In this document: in pieces, positions 14,718 through 22,548 of the stretch | Numbering within the stretch: the stretch's first letter is position 1 | Layout of the letters: each line of letters begins with the position of its first letter | Assembly (NCBI GenBank): GCA_003056085.1 | Contig: LSNK01000005.1 | Location: 74,122 to 112,305 of the forward strand | DNA: 38,184 nt | Source: Parcubacteria group bacterium M6-OD1-1 | Lineage (GTDB): Bacteria; Patescibacteriota; Minisyncoccia; GWC2-36-17; M10-OD1-4 | Reading direction: 5' to 3' | Notes under the pieces: model-generated | The model's database searches: none | Seen by the model: the letters and a program-made list of their open reading frames with translations, nothing else | Told to the model about the DNA's origin: nothing | Position numbers and translations under genes: made by a program

Positions 14718-17282
14718 ATGAAAAAAGAAAAATTAGTTATTATAGATTCAAATGCGTTGGTGCATAGGGCTTTCCATGCATTACCTCCTTTAAGCTCTCA
14801 AAAAGGAGAACTTACCAATGCAGTTTATGGTTTTACCAGTACGCTGATTAAAGTTATAAAAGAGATGAATCCGGACTATATGGTTGCATGTTTTGATCTT
14901 CCTGAGCCCACTTTCAGGCATAGGGAGTTTGAAGAATATAAGGCGCATAGACAAAAGACTCCGGAAGATTTAATTCCTCAGTTTAATAAGGTTAAAGAGG
15001 TTGTTCGCGCTTTTGATATTCCTATTTTTGAGAAGTCCGGTTTTGAAGCAGATGATCTTTTGGGGACAATAACAACTATTGTTAAAAAACAAAATCCAAA
15101 TATTCAGAGTATAATTTTAACGGGAGATTTAGACACGCTTCAATTGGTTAATGACAGTACGGTTGTTTATACTCTAAAAAAAGGAATAACAGACACGGTT
15201 ATTTATGATAAAAAGGCGATTTTTGAAAGATATGGACTCAAGCCTAACCAAATGACAGATTACAAAGGGTTGGTGGGGGATCCATCAGACAATATTCCCG
15301 GAGTTCCTGGGGTGGGAGCAAAAACAGCAAGCAAACTCCTTTTGGAATATAAAACATTAGAGGGGGTTTATGAGAACATCGCTTTGCTTCCGGAAAGAAA
15401 TAGAAAGAAGTTGGAGGAATATAAAGATCAGGCCTTTTTCTCAAAAAAATTAGCCACTATAAAAAAAGATGTTGATATTGATTTTAGTCTTTCAGATGCA
15501 AAGTTTGGAAACTATGATATGGACAAGGTAAAAAAGCTTTTTTTAGAGCTTAATTTTTTTACTTTGGCGTCAAGACTAAATTCAAAAGAAACAGAGAAAA
15601 AAAAACAAAAAGAATTAGAAAAAATAAAAATAGAGAATTTTAAAACAGAAGATTTAGAAAAAATAAAAAAAGCGGACCACATCGCAATATCTTTTTTAAA
15701 TGAAAAAATTTTAATTTGTTTTTCGGATAAATATTTTATTTCAGCTGAGCAGGAAGATATAAAAAATATTTTGGAGGATGAAAGTATAAAAAAAGTTGGT
15801 TTTAATCTTAAAAATACAATAAAAAAATTAAAAGAAAAAAATATAAATTTAAAAGGTGAGTATTTTGATGTTCAAATAGCAAGTTACCTCCTTGCGCCAG
15901 GGCTTAGAAGCTATGATCTTAAAAAAGTGATTTTTGAGCAGCTCGGAGATGATTTATCAGCAGATGAGGTTAAAGACAAAGAGGCGTATTTTTGTTTTTT
16001 AGTAAAAAATAAATTAGAAGAAAGACTTAAGCAAAACGATATTTTAAATATTTTCTTTGATATTGAAATGCCCCTTGTTCATATTTTAGCAAATATGGAG
16101 ATTGCGGGTATTGGTGTAAATTCTGAAAAGCTAAAAGATTTATCCAATGAGCTTGAAAAAAAATTAAATAATTTGAAAAAAGATATATACAAATTTGCAG
16201 GCAAAGAATTTAACATTAATTCTCCGTCGCAGCTGGGTCCAATATTGTTTGAGGACCTAAAAATTCAAGAAGACGCTAAAGTTAAAAAAACAAAAACAGG
16301 AGCTTATTCTACAAATGAAAGTGAGCTTGAAAAATTCAGAAAAAATCATAAAATAATAAAAGAGATTTTAGAATACAGAGAATTGTTTAAATTAAAAACC
16401 ACTTATTCAGATGCGTTGCCAAAGCTTATAAATAAAAAAACAAAAAAGATTCACACAACTTTCAATCAAACAGGAACAGCAACAGGCAGGCTTTCGTCTT
16501 CCGATCCAAATATGCAAAATATTCCTCAGGCAGGAGAATTTTCTTCTAAAATAAGAGAGGCTTTTGTAGCTGAAAAAAACTATAGTTTTGTTGCTTATGA
16601 TTATTCTCAAATTGAATTAAGAATAATAGCCCATCTTTCAGGAGATGAAAAAATGATTAAGATTTTTAAATCTGGAGGCGACATTCATACAGCAACCGCA
16701 ATGGAAATAAATAAAGTTTCTGAAGATGATGTTACAAAAAAAATGAGAAAAATGGCAAAAGTTTTGAATTTTGGAATCTTATTTGGTATGAGTGTTAAAG
16801 GTTTTTCAAACGCCGCTGAAGTTGATATGGATACGGCAAAAAAGTTTATGGAGGGTTATTTTGTTAATTTTCCAAAAGTTGCCGAATTTATTGATAAGAC
16901 TGTAAAATATGCAAAACAATATGGATATGTAAAAACAGAGCTTGGCAGAAAGCGCTGGCTCCCGGACTTAAAAAGTCCAAATTGGATTTTAAGAAATTCA
17001 GCGGAAAGAATGGCTCAAAATATGCCCGTTCAAGGATTTGAGGCTGACATATTAAAGCTCGCTATGATAAATGTAGATAAAAAATTTCTAAAAAATGAAA
17101 AAGATAATATAAGAATGATTATTCAGGTGCATGACGAATTAGTTTTTGAAATAAAAGATGATATAATCAAAGATGTAAAAGAGGAAATTAAATTAATTTT
17201 GGAGGATGTTTATCGCTTAAAAGTTCCTCTTACAGTTTCTGTTTTTGCCGGCAAAGATTGGGGTAATATGGAAAAAATATAA
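14718..17282 (+). CDS. polA: DNA polymerase I
   Basis: Repair and Okazaki-fragment polymerase. 854 residues in three parts. The 5' nuclease (1 to about 290) has MKKEKLVIIDSNALVHRAFHA, FEADDLLGT, TGDLDTLQL and GDPSDNIPGVPGVGAKTA, all acidic ligands present. The central 3'-5' exonuclease-like part is degenerate: no DxE in the first motif and KVGFNLKNT where a catalytic Asp is expected, so proofreading is probably absent. The polymerase part has motif A AYDYSQIELR (Asp628), motif B KVLNFGILFG (Phe685) and motif C VHDELVF (Asp806). The residue matching Tyr766 of E. coli Pol I is Phe689. The ATG at 14718 overlaps a 13-mer shared with two other spacers. Confidence 0.97.
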   Translation: MKKEKLVIIDSNALVHRAFHALPPLSSQKGELTNAVYGFTSTLIKVIKEMNPDYMVACFDLPEPTFRHREFEEYKAHRQKTPEDLIPQFNKVKEVVRAFDIPIFEKSGFEADDLLGTITTIVKKQNPNIQSIILTGDLDTLQLVNDSTVVYTLKKGITDTVIYDKKAIFERYGLKPNQMTDYKGLVGDPSDNIPGVPGVGAKTASKLLLEYKTLEGVYENIALLPERNRKKLEEYKDQAFFSKKLATIKKDVDIDFSLSDAKFGNYDMDKVKKLFLELNFFTLASRLNSKETEKKKQKELEKIKIENFKTEDLEKIKKADHIAISFLNEKILICFSDKYFISAEQEDIKNILEDESIKKVGFNLKNTIKKLKEKNINLKGEYFDVQIASYLLAPGLRSYDLKKVIFEQLGDDLSADEVKDKEAYFCFLVKNKLEERLKQNDILNIFFDIEMPLVHILANMEIAGIGVNSEKLKDLSNELEKKLNNLKKDIYKFAGKEFNINSPSQLGPILFEDLKIQEDAKVKKTKTGAYSTNESELEKFRKNHKIIKEILEYRELFKLKTTYSDALPKLINKKTKKIHTTFNQTGTATGRLSSSDPNMQNIPQAGEFSSKIREAFVAEKNYSFVAYDYSQIELRIIAHLSGDEKMIKIFKSGGDIHTATAMEINKVSEDDVTKKMRKMAKVLNFGILFGMSVKGFSNAAEVDMDTAKKFMEGYFVNFPKVAEFIDKTVKYAKQYGYVKTELGRKRWLPDLKSPNWILRNSAERMAQNMPVQGFEADILKLAMINVDKKFLKNEKDNIRMIIQVHDELVFEIKDDIIKDVKEEIKLILEDVYRLKVPLTVSVFAGKDWGNMEKI

Positions 17283-17300
17283 ATTAAAAAAATAGATTAA

Positions 17301-18674
17301 ATGGAAGATAAAAAACAAAAAGAATTAAATAAGAAATTTTACTCTGTTTTATGGCGCAATCTTTCAGTCGTGTTGATTTTGGTTGTTATTTCCTTAGTTT
17401 TTTGGATATTTGCCTTTTTAAATAATATAGAAGAGAAGGTTTTATTTTTACTTGGATCGGGAGTCGTTGTATTTTTGGTAATGACAATTCTTATTATAAA
17501 AAACAGTATGGTTGTTGTCAGGCTTTTGAGAAAAATGGAAAATGAAAAAAAACAGACAGAGATAATAGTTTCAAACCTTATTAATGGAGTAATTCAATAT
17601 GACGCTAATTTTAAAATTCTCTTGATAAATCCTATGGCAGAAGAGATTTTAGGCGTTAAAAAAGATGATATTTTAAGAAAAAAAATCACCTCAGACACTT
17701 TAAAAGAAGATCCAAAATACGAATCTTTGGTAAAAGTTTTATACCCCGCTCTTGCAGAAGACTCCAATAAGATTTTAACAAAAGGAAATAAGCAAAAAAT
17801 ATTGGAAATGAAAATTTCAAAACCGAGAGAAACCGATATTCAGATTACAACTATTCCGCTCTCCAATGAGTCCGGAGATGCAGGAGGATATCTAAAAATA
17901 ATAAGAGATGTTTCAAGAGAAAAAGCAATATCAAAAACAAAATCAGAATTTATTTCAATAGCGGCTCATCAACTGAGAACCCCGCTTTCTGCCATTAAGT
18001 GGATTTTTAAAATGCTTATTGATGGAGATGTCGGAGAGCTTTCAAAAGATCAAAAAGATTTTTTGCAAAAAGGATATGATTCAAATGAAAGAATTATCCA
18101 GCTTGTCAGTGATATGTTAAATGTTGCAAGAATAGAAGAAGGCAGGTTTGGGTATGAATTTTATTTCGTAGACATGGAAGGATTAATAAGAAAAAGCATA
18201 GCCGGATTTGAGTTGAAAGCGGAGGAAAAGAAGATAGAAGTAACTTTTATTGATTTAAAAGAAAAAATTAATCCTATTAAAATTGATCCTGCGAAAATAG
18301 AGCTTGTTTTACAAAACCTTATAGATAATGCTTTAAAATATACTCCAAATGGAGGAAAGATTTTTATTAAATTAGAAAAGATAAATGATGACTTTATTGA
18401 AGTGAGTGTTAGAGATACGGGAGTCGGAGTGCCGGAAGATCAAAAAAACAGATTATTTTCTAAGTTTTTCAGAGGCTCAAATGTTATAAAAATGGAAACC
18501 GAAGGAACAGGTCTTGGATTATTTATAGTAAGAAATATTATTCAAAGACACGGAGGGAAAATTTGGGTGGAAACAAAAGATGAGGAGGGGACAACATTTT
18601 TATTTACACTTCCAATAAAAGAATCTCAAATACCGGAAGAAGAAAACAGTAAAAAAGATGATATTAATTTATAA
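17301..18674 (+). CDS. Sensor histidine kinase with PAS domain
   Basis: 457 residues. Two membrane segments (about 19-38 and 46-68) with almost no loop between them, a PAS-like domain (about 88-210; LINGVIQYDANFKILLINP), HisKA with FISIAAHQLRTPLSAIKW (His223), and HATPase_c with LQNLIDNALKYTP, RDTGVGVP, FSKFFRG and GTGLGLFIVRNII. Complete. It signals from the membrane or from the cytoplasmic PAS domain. Like the kinase at 12087 it has HQLRTPL and no adjacent response regulator; the two probably share or lack a local partner. It follows polA by 18 bases and is 12 bases before the DUF1858 gene. Confidence 0.93.
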   Translation: MEDKKQKELNKKFYSVLWRNLSVVLILVVISLVFWIFAFLNNIEEKVLFLLGSGVVVFLVMTILIIKNSMVVVRLLRKMENEKKQTEIIVSNLINGVIQYDANFKILLINPMAEEILGVKKDDILRKKITSDTLKEDPKYESLVKVLYPALAEDSNKILTKGNKQKILEMKISKPRETDIQITTIPLSNESGDAGGYLKIIRDVSREKAISKTKSEFISIAAHQLRTPLSAIKWIFKMLIDGDVGELSKDQKDFLQKGYDSNERIIQLVSDMLNVARIEEGRFGYEFYFVDMEGLIRKSIAGFELKAEEKKIEVTFIDLKEKINPIKIDPAKIELVLQNLIDNALKYTPNGGKIFIKLEKINDDFIEVSVRDTGVGVPEDQKNRLFSKFFRGSNVIKMETEGTGLGLFIVRNIIQRHGGKIWVETKDEEGTTFLFTLPIKESQIPEEENSKKDDINL

Positions 18675-18686
18675 AAACTTAAGAAT

Positions 18687-18959
18687 ATGAAAAAAGAAAA
18701 AAAAGTAACTTTGAAAGTTAAAAAATCTGTAAAAAAAACAACATCTAAAAAAGCTGTTAAAAAAACAAAAAAAATAACCAAAGATATGACTATTTCAGAT
18801 GTGGTTAAAAAATATCCTCAAACAATGGAAGTATTTTTTAACTATGAACTCCATTGTGTTGGATGTTTTGCGGCTGAATTTGAAACTATAGAGATGGGGG
18901 CTGAGGTGCATGGTATTAATGTGGAGCATCTTTTATATGATTTAAATAAAAAGATTTAA
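18687..18959 (+). CDS. DUF1858-like small redox protein
   Basis: 90 residues: a lysine-rich tail (about 1-33) then a DUF1858 domain, TISDVVKKYPQTMEVFFNY followed by HCVGCFAAEFETI. The CxxC at Cys57 and Cys60 and the pattern CxGCxxAxxET match the family sometimes linked to hybrid cluster protein and thought to act as a redox disulfide. No hybrid cluster protein is nearby. Between a sensor kinase and a metal-type ABC transporter, it might sense redox or metal, but this is inference. The domain call is good, the function open. Confidence 0.85.
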   Translation: MKKEKKVTLKVKKSVKKTTSKKAVKKTKKITKDMTISDVVKKYPQTMEVFFNYELHCVGCFAAEFETIEMGAEVHGINVEHLLYDLNKKI

Positions 18960-18972
18960 ACTGTAAATTAGT

Positions 18973-19692
18973 ATGAATATACTGGAGATTAAAAACCTAT
19001 CCGTTAAATATGACAAAATACAAATTTTAAAAAACATATCCTTTTCTTTAAAAGAAGGCAAGACACTTGCCCTGCTTGGTCCAAATGGAGCAGGCAAGTC
19101 CACATTATTTAAGGCTATCTTGGGTCTTGTAGATTATGAAGGGGAAATTATTTGGAATAAAAAACCAAAAATAGGATTTGTTCCACAAAGATTTGATTTT
19201 GATAAAGGCGTTCCAATGACCGTTAAGGAGTTTATATTATTGCATGCAAATTCAAATTGGAATTTTTGGGCGCCTTCAAAAGAGATATTAAAAAATATTA
19301 AAAAACACTTGAAATATCTTAATGCGGAAAAATTAATAAACAAAAAGATAGGCGAGTTATCATCCGGTCAATTTCAAAGAATTTTAATAGCAAGAGCTCT
19401 TTTTGGAAAGCCAAATGTGCTTCTTTTTGATGAGCCTACGGCAGATATTGATGTTGAGGGTGAAATGACTATATATCCTCTCATTAGAGATTTATCAAAA
19501 AAACTTTCTTTTACTCCGATAGTTATATCGCATGACTTGAATATAGTTTATGAGTTTGCGGATAATGTTATATGTTTAAATAAAAAAATGATGTGTTCCG
19601 GCGCGCCAAAATCTGTTTTGACACAAGACCAGTTAAATGAACTTTATGGAGAAGGTGTTGGGTTTTATGTGCATCATAATCATCATAAGTAA
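18973..19692 (+). CDS. Zn/Mn-type ABC transporter ATP-binding protein
   Basis: 239 residues. Walker A LLGPNGAGKSTLFKA (about 34-48), Q-loop FVPQRFDF, signature ELSSGQFQR, Walker B NVLLFDEPTADID and the switch His in VISHDLN. Complete ATPase. The C-terminus is histidine-rich (VHHNHHK), common in metal importers. Together with the permease 18 bases downstream it matches the ZnuC/ZnuB (MntB/TroC) family that imports zinc or manganese. The substrate-binding protein usually found with it is absent here. The metal cannot be decided from sequence. Confidence 0.9.
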   Translation: MNILEIKNLSVKYDKIQILKNISFSLKEGKTLALLGPNGAGKSTLFKAILGLVDYEGEIIWNKKPKIGFVPQRFDFDKGVPMTVKEFILLHANSNWNFWAPSKEILKNIKKHLKYLNAEKLINKKIGELSSGQFQRILIARALFGKPNVLLFDEPTADIDVEGEMTIYPLIRDLSKKLSFTPIVISHDLNIVYEFADNVICLNKKMMCSGAPKSVLTQDQLNELYGEGVGFYVHHNHHK

Positions 19693-19710
19693 TGAAATTT
19701 TAAATAAAGT

Positions 19711-20463
19711 ATGGATATAAGTGTAATCATAGTCAGTTTAATAGTTGGTGTGGCAGCGTCAATCTTGGGGGTTTTCATTATTTTAAGAAGACTTGCTTTA
19801 GTATCTGATGTTTTATCTCACGTTGCTTTGCCCGGTATGGCTTTGTCTTTGTTTTTTGGCATTAATGTATTTTTTGGTGCATTTGCGGCGTTGATATTTG
19901 CCGTTCTTGGGATATATTTTTTAGAAAATAAATCAAAAATCTCTCTTGAAGCAATTGTCGGCATTATGTTTACAACGTCTTTGGCTTTGGGTATGATTTT
20001 TTTCCCTGACAAAGAGCAATTGATAGACGGACTTTTTGGAAATATAAACAGCATAACAACAGAAGATGTTTTTTTAACTTACATCTTGGGTGGATTTATT
20101 ATTTTAATAACTTTAGTATTTTTTAGGAATTTTGCTCACACAACTTTTTCAAAAGAATTAGCTCAAAGCGAAGGTTTTTCGGTGAAGAAAATCAATTTGA
20201 TATTTTTGGTGCTACTTGCTGCTGTTATAGCATTAGGAGTAAAGGTTGTCGGAACTTTACTGATAGGGGCATTGACCATATTACCTGTCTCAATAGCAAA
20301 AAATTTATCCGGGAGCTTAAAATCAATGACCGTACTCTCTGTTTTTTTTGGTGTATTTATTGTCATTTTAGGAATCTTGGCTTCTTTATTCTTCAGCATC
20401 CCGCTTGGAGCCGCAATTATTTTATCAGGCAGTATATTATTTATTCTTTCTTTATTTAAATAA
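19711..20463 (+). CDS. Zn/Mn-type ABC transporter permease
   Basis: 250 residues, about eight membrane segments, the ABC-3 (ZnuB/TroC) type. Family features include the early GVFIILRRLALVSDVLSHVALPG, LEAIVGIMFTTSLALG, and the C-terminal region KVVGTLLIGALTILPVSIAKN. It would form the channel with the ATPase encoded just upstream; the two genes and vanZ behind them (two bases) are probably co-transcribed. No metal repressor site is recognisable. Confidence 0.92.
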   Translation: MDISVIIVSLIVGVAASILGVFIILRRLALVSDVLSHVALPGMALSLFFGINVFFGAFAALIFAVLGIYFLENKSKISLEAIVGIMFTTSLALGMIFFPDKEQLIDGLFGNINSITTEDVFLTYILGGFIILITLVFFRNFAHTTFSKELAQSEGFSVKKINLIFLVLLAAVIALGVKVVGTLLIGALTILPVSIAKNLSGSLKSMTVLSVFFGVFIVILGILASLFFSIPLGAAIILSGSILFILSLFK

Positions 20464-20465
20464 AA

Positions 20466-20855
20466 ATGTTTTTAAAAGGATGGCTACCCGTTTTTTTATG
20501 GGCGGGATTAATATTTTATCTATCTTCTGTGCCAAATTTAGAAAGTGGTTTTGAAGCTGATTTTTTTCTAAGAAAAGCCGCTCATATCTTTGAGTATGCT
20601 GTTTTGGTAATTTTGCTGTTTAATGCGTTTTTCAGAAGTTTTGAAAAAAAACAAAAACAACCGAGTTTTAAAACCGTTGTTTTTTATGTTTTTTTAATAT
20701 CTTTTTTATATGCTGTATCAGATGAGTTTCATCAAACTTTTGTTTTTGGAAGAAGCGGAAATATAAAAGATGTACTTATAGATTCCGTGGGTATTATTTT
20801 GGGAATTATAGTTTTTTTAGTAAGCGTAAAATCTAAAAATCGCCATTTAAAATAA
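20466..20855 (+). CDS. VanZ-like membrane protein
   Basis: 129 residues, three to four membrane segments. Matches the VanZ-like family: WAGLIFYLSSVPN, then FLRKAAHIFEYAVLVILL, and SDEFHQTFVFGRSGNIKDVLIDSVG, which are its conserved blocks (Arg/Lys-His-E, DExHQ, D..D..G). The family includes a teicoplanin-resistance accessory protein, but most members have unknown roles. It begins two bases after the permease stop. Its last codons and stop lie inside the terminator stem. Confidence 0.9.
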   Translation: MFLKGWLPVFLWAGLIFYLSSVPNLESGFEADFFLRKAAHIFEYAVLVILLFNAFFRSFEKKQKQPSFKTVVFYVFLISFLYAVSDEFHQTFVFGRSGNIKDVLIDSVGIILGIIVFLVSVKSKNRHLK

Positions 20856-20869
20856 ATGGCGATTTTTTA
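20835..20869. terminator. Bidirectional terminator between vanZ-like and rplT
   Basis: aaaaatcgccattta (20835-20849) and taaatggcgattttt (20853-20867), 15 perfect pairs with a three-base loop, A-tract and T-tract on either side. It ends the long plus-strand run and the infC-rpmI-rplT transcript coming from the right. Confidence 0.9.
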
Positions 20870-20877
20870 TAGAATTT

Positions 20878-21225
20878 TTATTTTGTTGCTTTCTCTACTA
20901 TTTTAGAAAATATTTCCGGATGTTCTTGTCCAATCTCAGAAAGCATTTTTCTGTTGATTTTTATGTTGTTTTTATTCAAATCTCCAATAAGCTTGCTGTA
21001 AGTTGTTCCGTTTGTTCTTGCTGCTGCATTTACCTGAATATTCCAAAGTCTTCTGAAATCCCCTTTTTTCTTCCTTCTGTGGGCAAACATATAAGACCAA
21101 GCGTGTAAAACCGCTTCTTTCATTTTTCCATACTTGGAATTTCTTCCCCACTTGTAACCTTTGGTGTATTTTCTTAGGTTTTTCCTTCTTTTATTTGCTA
21201 TAACTCCTCTTTTTACTCTCGGCAT
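20878..21225 (-). CDS. rplT: 50S ribosomal protein L20
   Basis: 115 residues, full length. Basic N-terminus MPRVKRGVIANKRRKNLRK, then AYSYMFAHRRKKK-type region (here HAWSYMFAHRRKKKGDFRRLW) and NGTTYSKLIGDLNKNNI. L20 binds 23S rRNA early in 50S assembly and in many bacteria represses its own operon. It is the last gene of infC-rpmI-rplT, the classical order, 27 bases after rpmI. Confidence 0.97.
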   Translation of the reverse strand: MPRVKRGVIANKRRKNLRKYTKGYKWGRNSKYGKMKEAVLHAWSYMFAHRRKKKGDFRRLWNIQVNAAARTNGTTYSKLIGDLNKNNIKINRKMLSEIGQEHPEIFSKIVEKATK

Positions 21226-21252
21226 AGTTTTAAAATTTTCTTATTAATTAAA

Positions 21253-21444
21253 TTAAGCTAATCTTTTCATTAATTTCTTAATATCTCTTTTGTGAACATT
21301 TTGTGTTGTGTGTTTTTTTCTCGTTTCATTTCCAGTTGCTCTTGCATTAAAATGATTTTGACTTGCAGCTCTTCTTACCATTTTTTTATTTTTGGTAATA
21401 CGCATTCTCTTTGTTATTGATTTATTTGTTTTTATTTTTCCCAT
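21253..21444 (-). CDS. rpmI: 50S ribosomal protein L35
   Basis: 63 residues. MGKIKTNKSITKRMRITKN, then RRAASQNHFNARATGNETRKKH, the family pattern (K(T/S)NKS, KR, H.L...). Small basic protein of the 50S subunit. Between infC (10 bases upstream) and rplT, in the conserved order. Confidence 0.95.
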   Translation of the reverse strand: MGKIKTNKSITKRMRITKNKKMVRRAASQNHFNARATGNETRKKHTTQNVHKRDIKKLMKRLA

Positions 21445-21454
21445 CTGTTTATTT

Positions 21455-22018
21455 TTATTTTGATATTATCATTGAAAACCCGCTTGGCAAGCTTCTCATT
21501 GGTTGGTCTATTTTGTATTCAATAGAGATTAAGTCTATAAACTTTTTGAATTTTTCTTTCGCAAATTCTTTATTAGCTCGTTGCCTTCCTTTTAAAAATA
21601 TTTCAACTTTTACTTTATCTCCTTCTTCTAAAAATTTTTCAAGCTTTTTAATTTTTATCATAGAGTCATGTTCGGATATTGAAAGACCTACTTTTACAAT
21701 TTTCAACTCAGATGATTTTTGCTTTGCTTTCCTCTCTTTTTTTGCTTTTTCCTGCTGGTAAAGATGTTTCCCCATATCTATTATTTTTGCAACGGGGGGT
21801 TTGGCATCTTTTGATATTTCTACAAGATCAAGCCCTGCTTGCCTTGCCATTTGAAGCGCTTTCTGCGTGTCTACAACACCGACATTCTCTCCTTTTTCGT
21901 TTATAAGCCTTACTTCAGGAATTCTAATCTGCTCGTTTGACCTTGGTTTTATTTGCCTTGGTGTAAATTTTCTAAATGGTCTTCTGATATTTTTTATAAG
22001 ATTAAGAATGAAAATCAA
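21455..22018 (-). CDS. infC: Translation initiation factor IF-3 (non-ATG start)
   Basis: Binds the 30S subunit, checks start-codon pairing and blocks premature 50S joining. The conserved part starts at RRPFRKFTPRQIKPRSNEQI, then IPEVRLINEKGENVGVV, PPVAKIIDMGKHLYQQEKAKKER, and the C-terminal HDSMIKIKKLEKFLEEGDKVKV and KGRQ. The track start at 22018 is a TTG, and there is no ATG before the conserved core; candidates are this TTG or several ATT/ATA/ATC codons within the next 11 codons. infC with a rare start codon is a known self-control device in other bacteria. True length is about 175-187 residues. Followed by rpmI and rplT. Confidence 0.95.
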   Translation of the reverse strand: MIFILNLIKNIRRPFRKFTPRQIKPRSNEQIRIPEVRLINEKGENVGVVDTQKALQMARQAGLDLVEISKDAKPPVAKIIDMGKHLYQQEKAKKERKAKQKSSELKIVKVGLSISEHDSMIKIKKLEKFLEEGDKVKVEIFLKGRQRANKEFAKEKFKKFIDLISIEYKIDQPMRSLPSGFSMIISK

Positions 22019-22054
22019 TAAGGTGTATTATCAAGATAAAACACTCATTTTGTT

Positions 22055-22089
22055 TTCTAAATTCTTAATTCTAAATTCTTAATTCTAAA
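22055..22089 (+). repeat. Heptamer tandem repeat, five units
   Basis: ttctaaa ttcttaa ttctaaa ttcttaa ttctaaa: two alternating 7-mers, 35 bases, exact. It lies between the tmRNA 3' end and infC. Confidence 0.8.
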
Positions 22090-22110
22090 ATCTACCGAAG
22101 GTGGATTTTT
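22087..22110 (-). terminator. Hairpin after the tmRNA 3' end
   Basis: On the minus strand aaaatccacc, ttc loop, ggtagatttt, 10 pairs with one mismatch, directly after the CCA end. The U-tract is short (four), so it may be a terminator or a processing signal. It overlaps the heptamer repeat by three bases. Confidence 0.5.
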
Positions 22111-22505
22111 TGGTGGAGATGGCGAGAGTTGAACTCGCATCCAAAAAGTTTTTAAAAACACTTCTACAAACATAGCTTATTTTATATGAATTTTAGAATT
22201 TTTAATCTATAAAATAAGCAAAATGATTAAAAATTCCTATCCGCTGATCCTTTGCAACATATTGCGGAAAATACATTGCGCATTTCGATGGATATAACAC
22301 CTAAGCTCCACTTATCGAAAATCAGTGGGTCAGATGGCAAAAGTTAAACTCTTGCGAAAGCTAAAGATGGAGCAAATGCACTTGCAAGTGCCGCCTTTGC
22401 TTTTGAAAATAAGTTTGCACTTATTGTTTTGCTTCAGATTTACGAGTTAAAGCAGCTCGGTTTGCATATTTTTAAAGAGTCTTTTTGTCGAAGCCCGACA
22501 TCCCC
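22111..22505 (-). ncRNA. ssrA: Transfer-messenger RNA (tmRNA)
   Basis: 395 nt. Rescues stalled ribosomes by acting as tRNA-Ala and then mRNA. 5' end GGGGATGTCGGGCTTCGAC and 3' end GCGAGTTCAACTCTCGC then CATCTCCACCA; the seven-pair acceptor stem GGGGATG/CATCTCC has one G-U. The first pseudoknot region shows CGAG/CTCG. CCA is encoded. The tag frame starts at GCA (22418-22416) in AATAAGTGCAAAC, a context like other tmRNAs, and runs 24 codons to TAA (22346-22344): ANLFSKAKAALASAFAPSLA then FARV. The ending is unlike the usual LAA or AVAA. One-piece form; follows smpB by 43 bases on the same strand. Confidence 0.95.
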
Positions 22506-22548
22506 ATTTGTTTTGTCAGGGCTAATCTTAGAAGTATAAAAGGTGTTT

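Noticed and set aside
22111-22145. Possible stand-alone tRNA (T-arm and CCA)
   Set aside because: It pairs with the GGGGATG 5' end 360 bases away and follows smpB, so it is the tRNA-like domain of tmRNA.
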